From: Lepas anatifera
Taxonomy: Eukaryota > Arthropoda > Thecostraca > Lepadidae
Length of the DNA: 64,000 nt
NCBI GenBank assembly: GCA_034440635.1
Contig: JAOTON010000321.1
Coordinates: forward strand, 472,501-536,500
Direction of reading: 5' to 3'
Position 1 is the first letter of the stretch, and each line of letters opens with the position of its first letter. Below, piece by piece: positions 1-11,310 of the stretch. The notes below the pieces were generated by a model. It was given only the letters and a program-made list of their open reading frames with translations. It was not told the origin of the DNA and made no database searches. The translations under genes and the position numbers were made by a program.

Positions 1-3
1 TAA

Positions 4-731
4 AGGGAGATACGCGAAAAAATTATTATTGTGGTTTCTTGTCATTTTTTGAAGGCCACTCACTTATTATCAAAATAGGTTAACAATTCCGATATAATGC
101 TGAAACCTTCACCCATCACATACTTCTCGAAAACTATTTAAAGTTGAAAAGTATTGTTTTTTTGTAATAAAAATATCTGTTCTCCCGTATTTGTATTTGA
201 ATTAATTTTACAAAGCCTTTAAAAACTACAAAATGAATTAGTTTGCCCTAGAAACGCAAACAACATAATTACTCAAATCTTCAGCGGTTTCGTACCTCGG
301 GTCTTGAGTCATTTTCTGCTTCAGCCCCAGGATGACAAATCTTTTGCGTCTGATAGGTCATGTGACCCGGTTTGAGAATTCATAGGCTTCTGATTGGTTA
401 ATTGTGATTTCTTTTAAGCCCTATATTTCTGTTTCAAAAGAGTTTTGGAATGCTGCTTTTTTAAAGTAATTTTTTCTGTAGTAGTCCAAAGTTCTACATC
501 ACTGTTAAGGATAGATATAACCTAATTCTTAGAGAAATTGATAGCCTTAGCCATGTGTACGTCATATACACCGACATGAGGTGTACCGGTAAAGCCGTCC
601 AGAAATGTTGACTTTGAGAGCAATTTTAAGGCATTTATAGGCCGAATTCGCAAAAATGAGAATAGGACTTCTGAAACAGCTTTTTGTGACCTTTTGATCT
701 AGCCAATAAAAATTGTTTCGCTTATCTCCCT
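4..731. mobile_element. TTAA-flanked non-autonomous DNA transposon (family A, copy 1)
   Basis: The ends are inverted repeats starting AGGGAGATACGCGAAA on the left and reading back as AGGGAGATAAGCGAAAC on the right. TTAA lies at 732-735, and (T)TAA lies at the window edge on the left. A second copy at 42677-43468 has the same ends and TTAA on both sides. No coding capacity is seen. TTAA target duplication is the hallmark of piggyBac-like transposons, so this is probably a piggyBac-mobilised MITE. The first base of the left TTAA is outside the window. Confidence 0.75.
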
Positions 732-735
732 TTAA

Positions 736-1349
<614 letters not shown>

Positions 1350-2693
1350 GAGGAGCAAAACCAGCGAATCCTATGGCATGGCGAAAGTTGTAAGTCTAAG
1401 CCATGTCTGTGCAAAGACAAACGAAATTATTGTAGTGATTGATAGTCAATTCCAATATGGTTCAAGATTAGAGTGCTAATTAGAGGTATTTAGATGATTG
1501 GAAGTGATTATAAGTACAAGTGATTTAAACTCTCCGTTGGAGTGTATGTTCATCAGTGTATACTTATCATTGTTATCAGAGTAAACTAACCTCAAGTGCC
1601 TAATGAGAATAAACTGGGTCGTTCTTAATCCATGTTTCTTTTCAGCAGCAATGGAATATTGAAAGCGGGTTCATTCTACACCTTGTGAAGATTTTTCTAC
1701 GCTGGGAATTTCACATTTTAATCTATTTATACTCCCCCGATTTTAGTTTACATTGTTCCGGTTTGTCTGATAATCTTTTTACTCCAGTGGTGTAGGAATA
1801 TTCCCTCAAAACACATGCATTTTTGCATTACACCGGTGTAAAATGGGTTGTGCAATAATGCTGGAAAGAGGAGTTGATTTTGGCACCGTAAAAATAATCC
1901 TAAAAATCGCGTACTTTTTGGTAGTTGATATTTTCATCACCCACGGGAAGGGGTTTTTTTCAGTGTACACTGAAAAAAAGTACGCCAGAAAGCGGATTTT
2001 ATCTACGGTGCCAAAATCCACTCTTCTTTCAGCGAATATTTTACACCCGATATCAACGCAAAATGACATGAAACAGGAATAATAAAACCCCAACCCGTGG
2101 GTCGTGAAAATATCAACTAACAAAAAGTAAACCATTTTCAGGATTCTTTCTACGGTGCCAAAATCCACTCCTCTTTCCGGCATTATTCCACAACCTATTT
2201 TACACCGGTGTAATGCAAAAATGCATGTGTTTTGAGGGAATATTCCTACACCACTGGAGTAAAAAGATTATCAGACAAATCGGAACAGTGTAAACTAGAA
2301 TTGAGGGAGTAAAAATAGATTAATATGTGAAATTTCCGGCGTAGAAAAATCTTTGCAAGGTGCAGAATGAACCTGCGTTCAATATTCCATTGCTGCTCAA
2401 AAGAAACAAGGATTAAAAATAACCCAGTTTATTCTCATTAGGCGCTTAAGATTAGTTTACTCTGATAACAATGATTAATATACACTTTGATGAACATACA
2501 CTCCAACGGAGAGTTTAAATCACTTGTACTTATAATCACTTCCAATCATCTAAGTACCTCTAATTAGCACTTTAATCTTGAACCATATTGAAATTGACTA
2601 TCAATCACTACAATAATTTCGTTTGTCTTTGCACAGACATGGCTTAGGCTTACAACTTTCGCCATGCCATAGGATTCGCTGGTTTTGCTCCTC
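1350..2693. mobile_element. Long palindromic (foldback) element, family P1
   Basis: The left end GAGGAGCAAAACCAGCGAAT is matched in reverse complement by the right end at 2674-2693. The two arms (about 1350-1850 and 2205-2693) pair over most of their length, so the 1.34 kb element could fold into one long hairpin. The centre repeats a GTTGATTTTGGCACCGTA motif in both orientations. No transposase is present. A related single arm lies at 38530-39100. I could not fix a clear target duplication (GCG on the left, GCA on the right). Confidence 0.75.
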
Positions 2694-2853
2694 GCAACGT
2701 TTCCTGTTGTATCATTCGTTAACACCAGACAATCACCACCCATCACCGAAGATCACTTCTTTGACGCGCAGCACACTTTTTGAGGGGTATCACGAATCCC
2801 CCTGAAAGGTCGATGGCGCCCCTTGAAATATAGTTTTCATACCTATGCCTTAA

Positions 2854-3693
2854 CACGCGCATTGACGGGGGTCTGAGCCACCTTCGCATTGACGGGGGGG
2901 GCGGGTACCCGCCCCCTAAGATCTCGAGAACCACGGTAGGTAGCGAAAAACGGTAAACGGCGTTGGGCTGCCCATCCACTTCTCCATCGAAAACATTTGA
3001 ACCATTTTTTTGTCAGGTCACATTTAAGGTCACGAGAGGTCAAAACATGCCCGTCATAGGGATAACATGTAAAATTCAGTTTTTCGGGCATTACATCTGA
3101 ACAAGTAAAGATAGAGCAAAACGACTTGAACTATATGAATCCTCTTAGCAAGCCGAATCGAATGATATATAATTTGACCTTGCTAGGTCAAATCAAGGAT
3201 TTGACCTGACCTGAGGTCAGGTCAGGGTCAAATTATATAAAATGCATATCATTAGAACCGCAAAGCCCAGGCGAGTCTAATGCAGCTAAAATAAATGCTC
3301 TATCACCATCCGTTACTGAGTTATTCCATAAAAACCATTTTCCCATGTATTTCCAATGGAGAGGTCATGCCTCGTACCTGACCTTAGGTCATCGATATCA
3401 AAAATACCGGAACATATGTTAGAGAACTCGGTGGGGCCATTATGTGTTATGAGTTTCAATCGGATAAGTTCACCCTGCTCCGACTTATGCTATCTTAAAC
3501 TTTTTTTGAGGTCGGGTCACTTGACCTGTACTGGTGACCTGACCTGAGATGACCTAACCTTAAATTTTTCACAGAAGTTGTAAAAATGATGAGGGAAAAG
3601 GTATACCAGGTACGGCGGCGCTACGCGCCGCCGTTTTTCTACTATCTCCGAAAAACCCGAGGGGGCGGGTACCCGCCCCCGTCAATGCGCGTG
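2854..3693. mobile_element. TTAA-flanked element rich in AGGTCA motifs (family C, copy 1)
   Basis: The left end CACGCGCATTGACGGGGG is preceded by TTAA (2850-2853). The right end is its reverse complement followed by TTAA (3694-3697). Inside are the palindrome GGGCGGGTACCCGCCC, a CGGCGGCGCTACGCGCCGCC palindrome, and at least a dozen AGGTCA/TGACCT hexamers, clustered at about 3017-3050, 3175-3235 and 3350-3550. Two further copies are at 37173-37965 (inverted) and 63174 onward. There is no coding capacity. It is piggyBac-like by target site, and non-autonomous. Confidence 0.8.
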
Positions 3694-3697
3694 TTAA

Positions 3698-4012
3698 GAA
3701 ACGAGATTTGTTTCCTCGCAATGGGATCTGGTGGCTCCTGGCAGGTTTTGGAGCCCACAGGAAGCCGGTTTTCCCCAAAATCGGAGCTCCTGGTCCGGAT
3801 ACAGTTACCCTGTGGGTCTATAGGGCTAACCCCGCCACCCCTCTCCGCTGCTGTCGGAGATGAGGAGACCGGCTCCCCACCTTTGGCTTGTAACATCATC
3901 GAAAAAGCCTAATCCTAGTGGCCACAAACCCTTTATGACAGACCCTGCCCTACCCCCACCCACCGTGGATCTTGCCCCACACTTGAAGCTCTGTAGCCCT
4001 TAAGTGGCTTTA
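3698..4012. repeat. Dispersed repeat 'A' (copy 2)
   Basis: A near-identical copy of 736-1070. It starts at the base after a TTAA and runs into a short (TA)n at 4012-4024, after which the Penelope-like element begins. Confidence 0.7.
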
Positions 4013-4031
4013 TATATATATATAAAGCTTT

Positions 4032-5270
4032 GATGTTCAAAATTTATTTACTAACATCCCGGTGAAAGAAACTATTGAAATAACTATCAGCGAACTTTTC
4101 AGAAATAATTGCGTAGAAATAGCAGGGATTACTGCGAAGTACTTTCGCTCACTTCTTGAAGTGGCCGTTTTGAACTCCTACTTCATTTTTAACAATCTTC
4201 TCTATAAGCAGGTCGATGGGGTAGGCATGGGTCTTCCTTTAGGCCCCACCTTTGCTAATATTTTTCTATGTTTTCATGAGAGGAAATGGTTAAAAAACTG
4301 TCCAGCCGACTTCCGCCCAGTAATGTATAAGAGGTTCATTGATGATACTTTTTTAATATTTCGTCATAGATCACATTCTGATAAATTTCTTAGTTTTCTT
4401 AATGCTCAACATCCAAATATTAAGTTTACAAAAGAAGTCGAACAGAGTGGTAAACTGCCATTCCTTGACGTATGCGTTAGGAGGGTCGGCTCTAAGCTTG
4501 AAACATCAGTCTATCGAAAGCCAACATTCACTGGCCTAGGAACTAGCTTTTTTTAGCTTTATACCCCTTGCTGTAAAACGTGCCATCACCTTAACGGCTA
4601 TCTATAGGGCATTTAGTGTCAGCTCATCATTCCAACTTTTCCACAGGGAACTCGACTTTTTAAAGCGCTTCTTTAAAAACAATGGCTTCCCCATTCATCT
4701 TTTTGATTGTTCGGTCAAGGATTTTTGAATAAGAAGTACGATTTATCTCCCAAGGCATGTACAGCTAAGAAGCTTGAGAAATATTTTGTTATTCCGTATT
4801 TTGGTCAGCAGTCTCTAAAACTTAAGAAAGAGTTATTGTCCCTTCTTTCCAAATATTACCCTTATCTCAATCCAAAGATCGTCCTTCAGAACACCTCATC
4901 CTTGGGTTCTATCTTCCGGTTCAAGGACAGGTTACCTAAGAGTTGCCAATCCTCAGTGGTGTATCAATTCTGTTGCGCATCGTGTGGTGCGTCGTACGTT
5001 GGTTCCACCCATCGTTCATTACACTGCAGGATAAAACAACACTTAGGTATGTCCGACCGGACTAACCGAATGGTGGCGAATCCAGATCCGTCTGCGATTC
5101 GCGAACATTCACATCAATGTGATACCCCGGTTACCATTGATGATTTCAAAATTCTGGATAGGTGTGGTACAGGTGTAGATTTAAGAATTCTCGAGTCTCT
5201 TTATATATCTAAAAACAAACCTAGGTTGAACACAATGTCTTCGGCTTTCCCTCTTCAAATCTTTGTATAG
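4032..5270 (+). pseudogene. Penelope-like retroelement: reverse transcriptase and GIY-YIG endonuclease, disrupted
   Basis: Frame 4062-4556 carries the C-terminal half of a Penelope-type reverse transcriptase. It contains YKQVDGVGMGLPLGP (the conserved glycine/proline motif), the catalytic RFIDDTFLIF, and then GKLPFLDV and VYRKPTFTGL in the thumb region. After a frame break at about 4556-4700, 4707-5270 encodes the linker and a GIY-YIG-type endonuclease domain (VYQFCCASCGASYVGST, then RIKQHL). Penelope proteins copy their RNA at nicked chromosomal ends using this pair of domains. The N-terminal third is missing, and the frame is broken by stops and shifts, so the copy is dead. It is flanked by (TA)n on both sides. 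Confidence 0.9.
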
Positions 5271-5382
5271 CAAGTACCTTCAACATATATGTGTGTGTTT
5301 GTTAGTGTCTTATATTTTTAGCAATTATCCGTGAAACTGCGCCTTTGGCCTTCTTGTCTACTGCTCTGCTCCTTATGTAGGT

Positions 5383-5443
5383 TGTTCATTTATTACACTG
5401 ATGATGATATTGTAATATATCGAAACCGGTCTGGATGTTGACA
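5383..5443 (+). ncRNA. Hammerhead-ribozyme-like motif at the 3' end of the Penelope element
   Basis: The sequence reads CTGATGA (5398-5404), then the hairpin GATAT/ATATC with loop TGTAAT (5406-5421), then GAAA (5422-5425), with the self-complementary ACCGGT (5425-5430) as a minimal stem III and C5431 as the predicted cleavage base. A partial stem I is formed by TGT, CAT and CA upstream with TG, ATG and ACA downstream. One unpaired T (5405) sits between the core and stem II. Hammerhead ribozymes with very short stem III are known in Penelope elements. Activity is not proven. Confidence 0.6.
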
Positions 5444-5451
<8 letters not shown>

Positions 5452-5478
<27 letters not shown>

Positions 5479-5479
5479 T
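5452..5479. repeat. (TA)n microsatellite
   Basis: TA tract immediately following the 3' end of the Penelope element. Confidence 0.9.
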
Positions 5480-5498
5480 CGAACAGTTCGGCAATATG

Positions 5499-5595
5499 TT
5501 CTCTTTTGAGGCAATGACAATTAAATTGTATTACTCCAAAGAAAAGTATCCAAGGGCGCGAGTGCTATACAATTTAACTGTCATTGCCTCAAAGA

Positions 5596-5598
<3 letters not shown>
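5499..5598. mobile_element. 100-bp foldback element between two (TA)n tracts
   Basis: The arms 5499-5530 and 5568-5598 are imperfect inverted repeats (TTCTCTTTTGAGGCAATGAC against TTCTCTTTGAGGCAATGAC). TA tracts lie on both sides. The size and TA flanks fit a small TA-inserting MITE (Tc1/mariner type), but this is inferred only from structure. Confidence 0.5.
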
Positions 5599-5632
<34 letters not shown>

Positions 5633-5738
5633 CGGCAGTTGTTTTACTGGGGCATTCTCATGCCAGTCAGGTCTCAGTGTACCTCCAGTATTGATATATA
5701 AGTTATAGACTGTTGTAATTTTGCAGCTTTGGAAAATT

Positions 5739-5813
5739 GCTCCTAAGCTGGGACTCGAACCCAGGTCTCCGGATTTCCGGCCCGGCATGCTAACCACTAC
5801 ACCACTCAGGAGC
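5739..5813 (-). tRNA. tRNA-like sequence, unit 1
   Basis: A 75-nt block with a near-complete cloverleaf: acceptor GCTCCTG/TAGGAGC, anticodon stem CCGGG/TCCGG, and T arm CTGGG-TTCGAGT-CCCAG with an intact B box. The loop CCGGAAA would place GGA (Ser) as anticodon, but it lacks T33 and the long variable arm of tRNA-Ser, and has two extra bases before the 3' acceptor strand. It is more likely a tRNA-derived repeat head than a working tRNA gene. Confidence 0.5.
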
Positions 5814-5961
5814 CTGAATTTTCCTTTCAAGCTTGCGTATTTATACTTAATTTATCGGCAGTTGTTTTACTGGGGCATTCTCATGCCAGTCAGGTCTCAG
5901 TGTACCTCCAGTATTGATATATAAGTTATAGACTGTTGTAATTTTGCAGCTTTGGAAAATT

Positions 5962-6036
5962 GCTCCTAAGCTGGGACTCGAACCCAGGTCTCTGGATTTC
6001 CGGCCCGGCATGCTAACCACTTCACCACTCAGGAGC
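5962..6036 (-). tRNA. tRNA-like sequence, unit 2
   Basis: Same block as at 5739-5813. It has two changes, one in the D-loop side and one near the T arm. It ends at the inversion point of the array. Confidence 0.45.
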
Positions 6037-6195
6037 CTGAATGTAGCAATTTTCCAAAGCTGCAAAATTACAACAGTCTATAACTTATATATCAATACTG
6101 GAGGTACACTGAGACCTGACTGGCATGAGAATGCCCCAGTAAAATAACTGCCGATAAATTAAGTATAAATACGCAAGCTTGAAAGGAAAATTCAG

Positions 6196-6270
6196 GCTCC
6201 TGAGTGGTGTAGTGGTTAGCATGCCGGGCCGGAAATCCGGAGACCTGGGTTCGAGTCCCAGCTTAGGAGC
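6196..6270 (+). tRNA. tRNA-like sequence, unit 3
   Basis: Plus-strand copy of the same 75-nt block, with intact A-box-like TGGTGTAGTGG and B-box GGTTCGAGTCC motifs for RNA polymerase III. The anticodon loop shows the same anomaly, C in place of T33. Confidence 0.5.
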
Positions 6271-6418
6271 AATTTTCCAAAGCTGCAAAATTACAACAGT
6301 CTATAACTTATATATCAATACTGGAGGTACACTGAGACCTGACTGGCATGAGAATGCCCCAGTAAAACAACTGCCGATAAATTAAGCATAAATACGCAAG
6401 CTTGAAAGGAAAATTCAG

Positions 6419-6493
6419 GCTCCTGAGTGGTGTAGTGGTCAGCATGCCGGGCCGGAAATCCGGAGACCTGGGTTCGAGTCCCAGCTTAGGAGC
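6419..6493 (+). tRNA. tRNA-like sequence, unit 4
   Basis: Plus-strand copy, 223 bp from unit 3, differing by one base in the D loop (GGTCAGC). Confidence 0.5.
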
Positions 6494-6535
6494 AATTTTC
6501 CAAAGCTGCAAAATTACAACAGTCTATAACTTTAA

Positions 6536-6536
<1 letters not shown>

Positions 6537-6606
<70 letters not shown>
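6537..6606. repeat. (TA)n microsatellite
   Basis: A 70-bp TA tract joining the tRNA-like array to repeat 'B'. Confidence 0.95.
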
Positions 6607-6607
<1 letters not shown>

Positions 6608-6782
6608 CCACAGGGCGTTACCACTGGGGACCTGGGGAAGGACTGGGCCCCCTCTTTTGGAGAGAAAGTGAGAAGGACGCCAGCTCTTTTGGCCGAAAAT
6701 AGCATTGAATATGCAGGGTCTAACTGATGTAGGTAGTGTTTTATCACCATCCCCCCACTCGAACATCTAGGGCGACGCCAAT
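6607..6782. repeat. Dispersed repeat 'B' (copy 2)
   Basis: Copy of 1168-1349. It continues past the point where the first copy is interrupted and so preserves the sequence of that site. Confidence 0.7.
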
Positions 6783-7228
6783 GGCGGGGCGGGGGCCCGG
6801 CTGCAGTCACATGGGGCCCGGGTAAAACACAGGGGGAATGCTCTGCAATTGCTGAGAATGGGGGCTCGGCTTCGGCAGTGGGTCAGGGGTAAATTCTGAG
6901 AGGTCCAGTCGCACACTCAGAGGCTCTAAGTGGACTACAAGGGACCCGTGTACGCTACATTTGAGTGGCATTTTAAAGGCAATTTGCGGGGCTGGGGTAC
7001 AGCCGTAGCCGCCGGGCCCCTTTGCGGGGGGGGCAGTGGCTGTGGCCAGGGGCGTTTCTTTTCATTGCTTAAGGTGAGCCCAAGGCGAGGGCGATCGCCT
7101 TATCGCCCCCCCATCACTTGGATTCGTACCTGGTGCTGGCATTGATGAAATGTCGTATTTTTCATCGATAAGTCCGCCATATTGAACTTATGATCTGTAT
7201 ACTGACCTCGATTTATAAACAACGGTAA
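6783..7228. other. No gene seen
   Basis: G+C-rich, non-repetitive sequence. Short open frames show no recognisable domain. Confidence 0.5.
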
Positions 7229-8095
7229 CAGGGGCGCAGCCAGAGCTTTGGTATGGGGGGCACACCAACTTTGAAGGGCACCCCGGGAAAAAGGGCACTT
7301 TTTAACGTAACCTAAAAAACTTACTATATCTTTGTTTATATCATTTTTTGGGCATCTTTGGCTCAATAAAAGTGCAAATAAATCATTGACGGAGAAGGAA
7401 AACTCTATTAAAACCGAAAAAGAAAAAAAATCATCAAAATGCCATGGAAGTAGCCAAAACACGACTGTTTTGGATATATTTAAGGGCAAATCAGTCAACT
7501 CATGCAAGCACTTAACATCAGAGAAATCAGCGGAGCACGTGATATCTGTTACCATGTGCAAGTTAAGGCATATTGGAGTCGAAAATTTATTTGTTATGCC
7601 CATTGGTTTTGTCGTAACGAGTGAGCCCTGGCTGAACGCGGATAAAGTTTCTTGCCTCCCACAATCGTCGTGGGACGAGGAGTGGCATAGTGTCTTTGGA
7701 AGAACAGAATTTTTGCTGCCGGAATAATTTGGGAGATACCTTTTGAACGCGCTTATTAAGTTCCACATTCTCAAGGATCGGTCCCAGTTAAGAATAAAGA
7801 AGAGGTGAATGGGGTGGTTTGGATGGGGATGGTGGGACAGGGCTGAAAATTGTGAAAACTAGTTCTTCATTTAAATTAATTAATAGAAATCCTGGTTTAG
7901 GGGACTGTCCTCTGAACTGAGGGGCACATGCCTTTTTATCATCACTTCCCAGAATCCACCAGTATAATAAGTAATTTATATAACCAGGGTGCCTAGGCAT
8001 CACAAGCCGTTTTAGAGATTCCTCATTCCTCGTTAGCTCCGTTTTACAAGGGGAGTTTCCATCGTGTTCTTATTCCCCATCTTTCCCAGGGACTA

Positions 8096-9731
8096 GACTA
8101 GCTCATTGGCCCCATAGATGAGGTCATCAGACTAGCTCAATGGGCCACAGATAGGCTCATAGGGCTTTAAACCAGTTCAAGAAGCCCCAGAACAGTTTAA
8201 GGCGCCAGATCACCTCAGGGGGCCTCAAGCCAACATTAGGGGCTCTCACAAGCTCAGCGCCCAGACCAGCTCAGGGTACCCTCAGAACCCAGATCCGCTC
8301 TTGGGCCCCAGATAAGCTCTTGGGCCCCCAGATCAGTTCAGGGGCCTCAAGTCAGATCAGGGGGCAAGATCAAGTCAGGGGCACCAAATCAGCTCAGTGA
8401 TCCCTAACCAGCTAGGGGCCCAATCAGTTCAGGAGCCCCAGAGCTGCTCAGGGGACACCAGATCGCTCCATAAGGCACCAGATCAGCTTCGGGGACAAAC
8501 AATCAGATCAGTGGTCCCCGACCAGCTCGGGCCCCAGATCAGCTCGGGAATACCAGATCAAGTCAGGAGGCACTTAATCAGCTCAGGAACCCCATACCAT
8601 CTCAGGGGCCCTCACCAGCCCTTGTGGGCCCAGCTCAGCTCAGGGCCTGGGAGCTGCTCAGGAAATCACGTAATCAACCCAGGAGGCCCGGGTCAGCTTA
8701 CAGGGCACCGCATTAGCCATGGAGCACCAGACTAGCTCAGAGGGAATCAGATGGGCTCAGGAGACACAATGATGACTCAGGAGGCACCAGATCGACTCAG
8801 GGGGTATTAGTTAAGTTCAGGGGGCAGTATATCTGCTCAAGGTGCACCAGATCGATCAGCTCAGGGGGCAAGTTCAAGTCAGTGGCACTAAATCAGCTCA
8901 GGGATCCCTCACCAGCTCGGGGCCCAATCAGTTCAAAAGCCCCAGAGCTGTTCATCAGGGGACACCAGATGCCCATAGGGCACCAGATCAGCTTCGGGTA
9001 CAAAGAATCAGATCAGTGGTCCCCGGCCAGCTCGGGAATACCAGATCAAGTCAAGAGGCACTTAATCAGCTTAGGAGCCCCATACCATCTCAGGGGCCCT
9101 CATCAGCCTCTGTGGGCCCAGCTCAGCTCAGGACTTTAGAGCTGCTCATGAAATCACGTAAGGAGGCCCAGGTCAGCTGAAAGGGCACCAGATTAGTTCG
9201 GGGGCACCAGACTAGCTCAGAGGGCATCAGATGGACTCAGGAGGCACCAGATCGAATCAGGGGCATTAGTGCAGCTCAGGTGGCATCAGATCGATCCGCT
9301 CGGGGGCCCAGATCAGCTCCCAGCCCCCAGGCTATGGCAGGGGCCTAAATCAGCTCAGGGAGCAACATAACAGCTCAGGGAACACAAGATGGGCTCATGG
9401 CCCACCAAACCAGCTCAGAGGACACCAGACCATCTAAGGAGACATCAATAATCAGCTGAGGGAGAACCTAGTCAGCTGAAGAGGCACCATATTGACTTAG
9501 TATACAGTAGATCAACTTGGGGAGGCATGAGATCAGCTCAGGGGCACGAATCAGCTCCAGGGGCACTATATTAGCTATTAGGGCATCAAGCAAGCTCGGA
9601 GGCATTAGACTAACTCAGAGGGCATTATATAGGTTCAGGAGGCACAATTATTTGCTCAGTGGGGCACTCGATTTACTCAGGGGCACCAGATCAGCTTAGA
9701 GGGCAAGTAATCATCTCAAGGGGCCAAGACC
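8096..9731 (+). repeat. GGGGCACCAGATCAGCTCA-type minisatellite
   Basis: Degenerate tandem units of roughly 20-25 bp built on GGGGCACCAGATCAGCTCAG fill this stretch. A longer internal duplication is visible (8380-8760 resembles 8885-9250). It is part of the hAT-like element. The array stops exactly at the insertion point 9731 and resumes at 34186. Confidence 0.9.
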
Positions 9732-10389
9732 CAAGATACCTTTACTTTTCAAGGTACGTTCAATCTCGACCTTCACTTTCCCCCACGCCTATGTGACGTA
9801 GCATGACGTCACCCTTCACAATACTTCAATATGGCACATTTGGAAGCCGCAAAGTTTGGACCTCATTATGGCGCAAAACTTCCGATGATGAAAACATTTT
9901 TTGGTTATCTATATGAACCGTGGGTTATACCTCATCAAACATAAAAACAATTCACCAGTGCGATTACTCGCATCTTTAGACGCGGGGCTGCGGTTGAAGT
10001 GCAGGTTGTGAGTGCGTGCGTATCCTGGGTGGGTGGAGTGGTTGTATCGTGATACTTCGAGGTATTTTATTTTTCTGTGAATTGTGAAGAAACTTCCTAC
10101 CACTTTCTGTGGTATTGACTGTTAATACATGGGAGCGGCTGTTTCGGCATTCGTAGCGAATAACTTGAGACCAAAATGAACGAGCAGCGTTAGAGAAAAG
10201 TTTTAGTTTATTGGAAACCAGTCTGACCTTGACCGCCGAGCGGGTCGGTCGTGCCTCACGCTGCGCCAGCTCGGTATGCTGCGCTGAGTGAGCACTGTGT
10301 GGGACACGGGCGCGGCTGGTGAACCAGTGACAGTGAGGTTTTTCGGTGCGCTAGCGAAAGTGAGCGGGTAATTTGAGGACAGTGAGGAT
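9732..10389 (+). other. No gene seen; probable LINE 5' leader in part
   Basis: CpG-containing sequence upstream of the LINE ORF1 remnant. The LINE start could not be placed. Confidence 0.35.
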
Positions 10390-11310
10390 TAAGTGAGGAT
10401 TACTACAAACCACTTGCGGGAAGCTGCTTTACCTTCCTATCCACGGAGTACACCTGCGAATGTCTCAGACGGGGACACAGACTCCGTGTTCAGCGACGCT
10501 GAATCGGTGGCCGTGGATGAAACCCGACGGGAAAGAGGGACAGGGATTCTGTGTCGGAAAGAATCTCTACCTTCGAGAAAGCAGAGGAAAACCGGGCCCT
10601 CTCCCAGAAAACGTCTGCTCGATCCGCTCATGGTGAGATTTCGACTGAAACGATGGCGTACATCCGTGACACCATTGAAGAAACAATACAGACCGCAATA
10701 GAAGCAGCAGTAACAAGGCTAACGAAAGTGTTCGAGTCAAAGTGGAGTCCTTGAGAAAAAGTCGAGTTCTGGAAGGAGATTTATTCGACAAGACGAGGGC
10801 GATGGATGCGCTGAAGGAGCAGGTGACCATTCCGAGCGCAATTTGGCTCATCTGAAGGTCAAGTTGAAGATATGGAAAGACACGAACGTGGCGTAAACCT
10901 TGTGTTGTCGAGCAAAATGTTCGGAGTCGTCGCCCGGAGGAGGATGTCAAATCAATGGCGGTAAAGGCACTCCGGGACCACATCCTCACATCCCGCTGTC
11001 AACATCGGACATCTCCACGGCGCACAGACTCTCACGTGATGACACCATAATCTGTGCATTCCACGACCGTGACCTGCGCAATAGGATTTATTACGCGCGG
11101 ACGAAACTCCGAAACAGAGACACGCCAAGGGAGCACCGGTTGTTCATTACAGAATCCTAACTAGACTTAACCGGGAGATTTACAACGAGTTGGTGACAAT
11201 GAAGACGCGAAGTTCATCTGGTCTGTATTTTCTAACAACGGCCTGCCAGGCTACAAGATGACCAAAACAGCAACGCCTGTCAGAGTAACGACGCTGCAAG
11301 ATGTTCGTCT
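10390..11310 (+). pseudogene. LINE ORF1 remnant
   Basis: Several overlapping frames together resemble a LINE ORF1 nucleic-acid-binding protein. An acidic N-terminus is followed by a helical coiled-coil-like segment (IRDTIEETIQTAIEAAV, about 10655-10710). A conserved-looking core contains DDTIICAFHDRDLRNRIYY (about 11040-11095), then FITESLTRLNREIYNEL, then FIWSVFSNNGLPGYKM. This order of a folded core followed by 'F..E.L' and 'W' motifs is common in ORF1 proteins of non-LTR elements. Frame changes every few hundred bases show it is broken. It lies upstream of ORF2 on the same strand. Confidence 0.55.

Larger units (their letters stand above)
5628..6535. repeat. Head-to-head array of 223-bp units, each with a tRNA-like block
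   Basis: Two units run on the minus strand (5628 to about 6040), and then the orientation flips and the same unit runs on the plus strand to 6535. Spacing is exactly 223 bp between equivalent points (5631 and 5854; 6048, 6271 and 6494). Each unit contains GATATATAAGTTATAGACTG, a tRNA-like block and a short A+T-rich linker. The flip falls in the tRNA-like block at about 6037-6047. The array sits between (TA)n tracts. Confidence 0.85.

Noticed and set aside
5739..6493. Four functional tRNA-Ser(GGA) genes
   Set aside because: No T33, no long variable arm, extra acceptor bases, and embedded in a repeat unit. Kept only as tRNA-like.
7100..7774. 224-codon minus-strand frame
   Set aside because: Lies across the hAT terminus and its flank. 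The matching frame in copy 2 is broken and no domain is recognised.
8096..9731. CRISPR-like regular repeats
   Set aside because: Units are degenerate, contiguous and without constant-length unique spacers, and the context is eukaryotic. It is a minisatellite inside a hAT-like element.
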